The notes beneath the pieces are model-generated. The model was not told the origin of the DNA. It did no database searches and was given only the letters and a program-made list of their open reading frames with translations. Of a stretch of 19,805 nt of DNA, positions 18,815-19,805 are shown in pieces. Position 1 is the first letter of the stretch. Each line of letters begins with the position of its first letter. Source of the stretch: JBLHIK01 sp047614005. Lineage in GTDB: Bacteria > Patescibacteriota > Minisyncoccia > Phycocordibacterales > UBA1006. Location of the stretch: assembly GCA_047614005.1 (NCBI GenBank), contig JBLHIK010000013.1, positions 1 to 19,805 on the forward strand, written 5' to 3'. A program made the position numbers and the translations under genes.

Positions 18815-19666
18815 ATGAACAAAGAAGACGTAAAAACTTTCAATAAAAGTATCAGTGATACTGCATGGGTAACACCTTACAGTCGAACCTTTTCTGATAT
18901 TCCTTATGCAAAAGAAATATTTGAAATAATGGAAAATTTGAAAGAAGCAGATAAAAGATTCACATCGGAAGATATCAATATCGATATCTTCCCAAAACTT
19001 GAAGGTCGATATAAAATAGTGAACCATCTTTTAAAAGAATTTAATTCACACCAAATTCTTGAAATCGCTCCAGGATTTTCTCCTCGCGGACTGGAATTAA
19101 CTGATAATTCAGATACTCTATTTGTAGAAATGGATCTGCCTGATATTGCAAAAGAAAAACAAATCATAATTGATACAATTTATAAAAGTAACACAAAACA
19201 TCCTAATCTATATTTAGAGAATGGCAATGCTTTTGAGTTTTCTGATTTTCAAAAAGCCACTCTGCATTTTGAGCAAAATAAACCCATCTCCATAATCTGC
19301 GAAGGTTTCTTGCGATATTTAAATTTCGAAGAAAAAACATTAGTTGCTCAAAATATTTTCAAGGTCTTAAAAAAATTTAATGGAATTTGGATTACTCCTG
19401 ATATTAGTATTCGTTCAACCTTAAATAGTAATAATTTGAACTATAGAAAAAGAGATGAGAGAATAAAAGAATTAACAGGAGTAGATCTTGATCAAAATCT
19501 TTTTGCAGATGAGTCAGAGGCGAAAAAGTTTTTTGAAGAGTTTGGTTTTTCTGTTGAGAGACACACTTTTGATGAAGTTAGCAATCAAATTAGTTGCACA
19601 AAAGAAAATGTACAAAAAACGCTTAGTACTGGAATAGCTTTTGTAATGAAGATTAAAAATACCTAG
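18815..19666 (+). CDS. Leucine carboxyl methyltransferase-like SAM-dependent methyltransferase
   Basis: This 283-residue protein resembles the LCMT/PPM1-type O-methyltransferase family (PF04072). SDTAWVTPYSRTFSDIPYA (14-32) is the usual N-terminal segment, ILEIAPGFSPRGL (81-93) the SAM-binding motif I, VEMDLPDIAKEK (104-115) the second acidic motif, and ICEGFLRYLNFEE (161-173) matches the family's E-G-hydrophobic-x-Y-L motif. KVLKKFNGIWITPDIS (183-198) forms a later strand. Bacterial members methylate carboxylates of small molecules or metabolites; the substrate here is unknown. It lies between the arms of the long inverted repeat and diverges from a small membrane protein gene, which marks it as likely cargo. 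Confidence 0.83.
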   Translation: MNKEDVKTFNKSISDTAWVTPYSRTFSDIPYAKEIFEIMENLKEADKRFTSEDINIDIFPKLEGRYKIVNHLLKEFNSHQILEIAPGFSPRGLELTDNSDTLFVEMDLPDIAKEKQIIIDTIYKSNTKHPNLYLENGNAFEFSDFQKATLHFEQNKPISIICEGFLRYLNFEEKTLVAQNIFKVLKKFNGIWITPDISIRSTLNSNNLNYRKRDERIKELTGVDLDQNLFADESEAKKFFEEFGFSVERHTFDEVSNQISCTKENVQKTLSTGIAFVMKIKNT

Positions 19667-19706
19667 TTTTTTAACTAAATCATTTTTGTAATATTAATTT
19701 TGGAAG

Positions 19707-19805
19707 CCCCCACCCAAAAAAAGAAATCCCGAAATCCGCGGGCATTCCCTCCCAGACCCTTCCTGCCCGCGGAGAACAGCCGAGGTTTTGAGAATCCTGT
19801 TCCCA
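19707..19805. repeat. Right arm of the long inverted repeat, truncated by the window end
   Basis: Reverse complement of 18317-18415, 99 of 99 bases. The left arm lies next to further GC-rich sequence (18234-18316), so this copy may continue past the edge. The distance between arms is about 1.29 kb. Confidence 0.95.

Overview
The window looks like a chromosomal segment of a Patescibacteria/CPR (Parcubacteria-like) bacterium. This is an inference from content: AT-rich DNA, tight gene packing, small single-domain proteins, a compact PilM-PilN-PilO operon, a large secreted fibronectin/beta-helix surface protein, tRNA genes without encoded CCA, an L19 protein with a long acidic tail, and almost no Shine-Dalgarno sequences. 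Most isolated genes instead carry a -10 box 6-8 nt before the ATG, so leaderless transcription appears to be the rule. No 16S rRNA or other taxonomic marker is present, so the assignment stays tentative.

Layout. 1-1631 (minus): a Na+/Ca2+-type exchanger followed by a lysine/glutamate-rich protein that runs off the left edge. 1661-2473: tRNA-Leu(GAG) and rplS, with a 45-bp duplication of the tRNA tail and terminator. 2696-7908 (all minus): RluA-type pseudouridine synthase, an unknown 85-aa protein, a small protein-kinase-like protein and a 1091-aa secreted surface protein. 7909-8570: tRNA-Val(TAC) preceded by a broken copy of its 5' end and an 87-bp structured tandem repeat. 8571-12217: accessory genes, namely a frame-disrupted gene, a SAM methyltransferase, an array of 28-bp repeats, an ADP-ribosyltransferase-like protein and an ATPase-TOPRIM (OLD/PARIS-like) protein. 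12439-12962: a TM2-domain protein, a structured insert and tRNA-Arg(TCT). 13010-17003 (minus): the pilus assembly operon, a DedA/YqaA-like membrane protein, and RuvX plus a tRNA-binding protein. 17082-19805: tRNA-Ser(TGA) followed by an accessory stretch with a GrpB-family gene, a small membrane protein and a leucine-carboxyl-methyltransferase-like gene, divided by partial tRNA-Ser copies and long inverted repeats.

The most unusual signal is that all four tRNA genes have a partial duplicate of one of their own ends close by. Three of the four associated inserts share a structured core (CCTGCGG flanked by a locus-specific stem). At tRNA-Arg and tRNA-Ser the insert is bounded by imperfect inverted repeats that match the tRNA T-arm. 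I read this as a family of tiny tRNA-associated cassettes. The right edge of the window lies inside an inverted repeat with exactly 99 identical bases, which looks like a contig break and limits what can be said about the last element.
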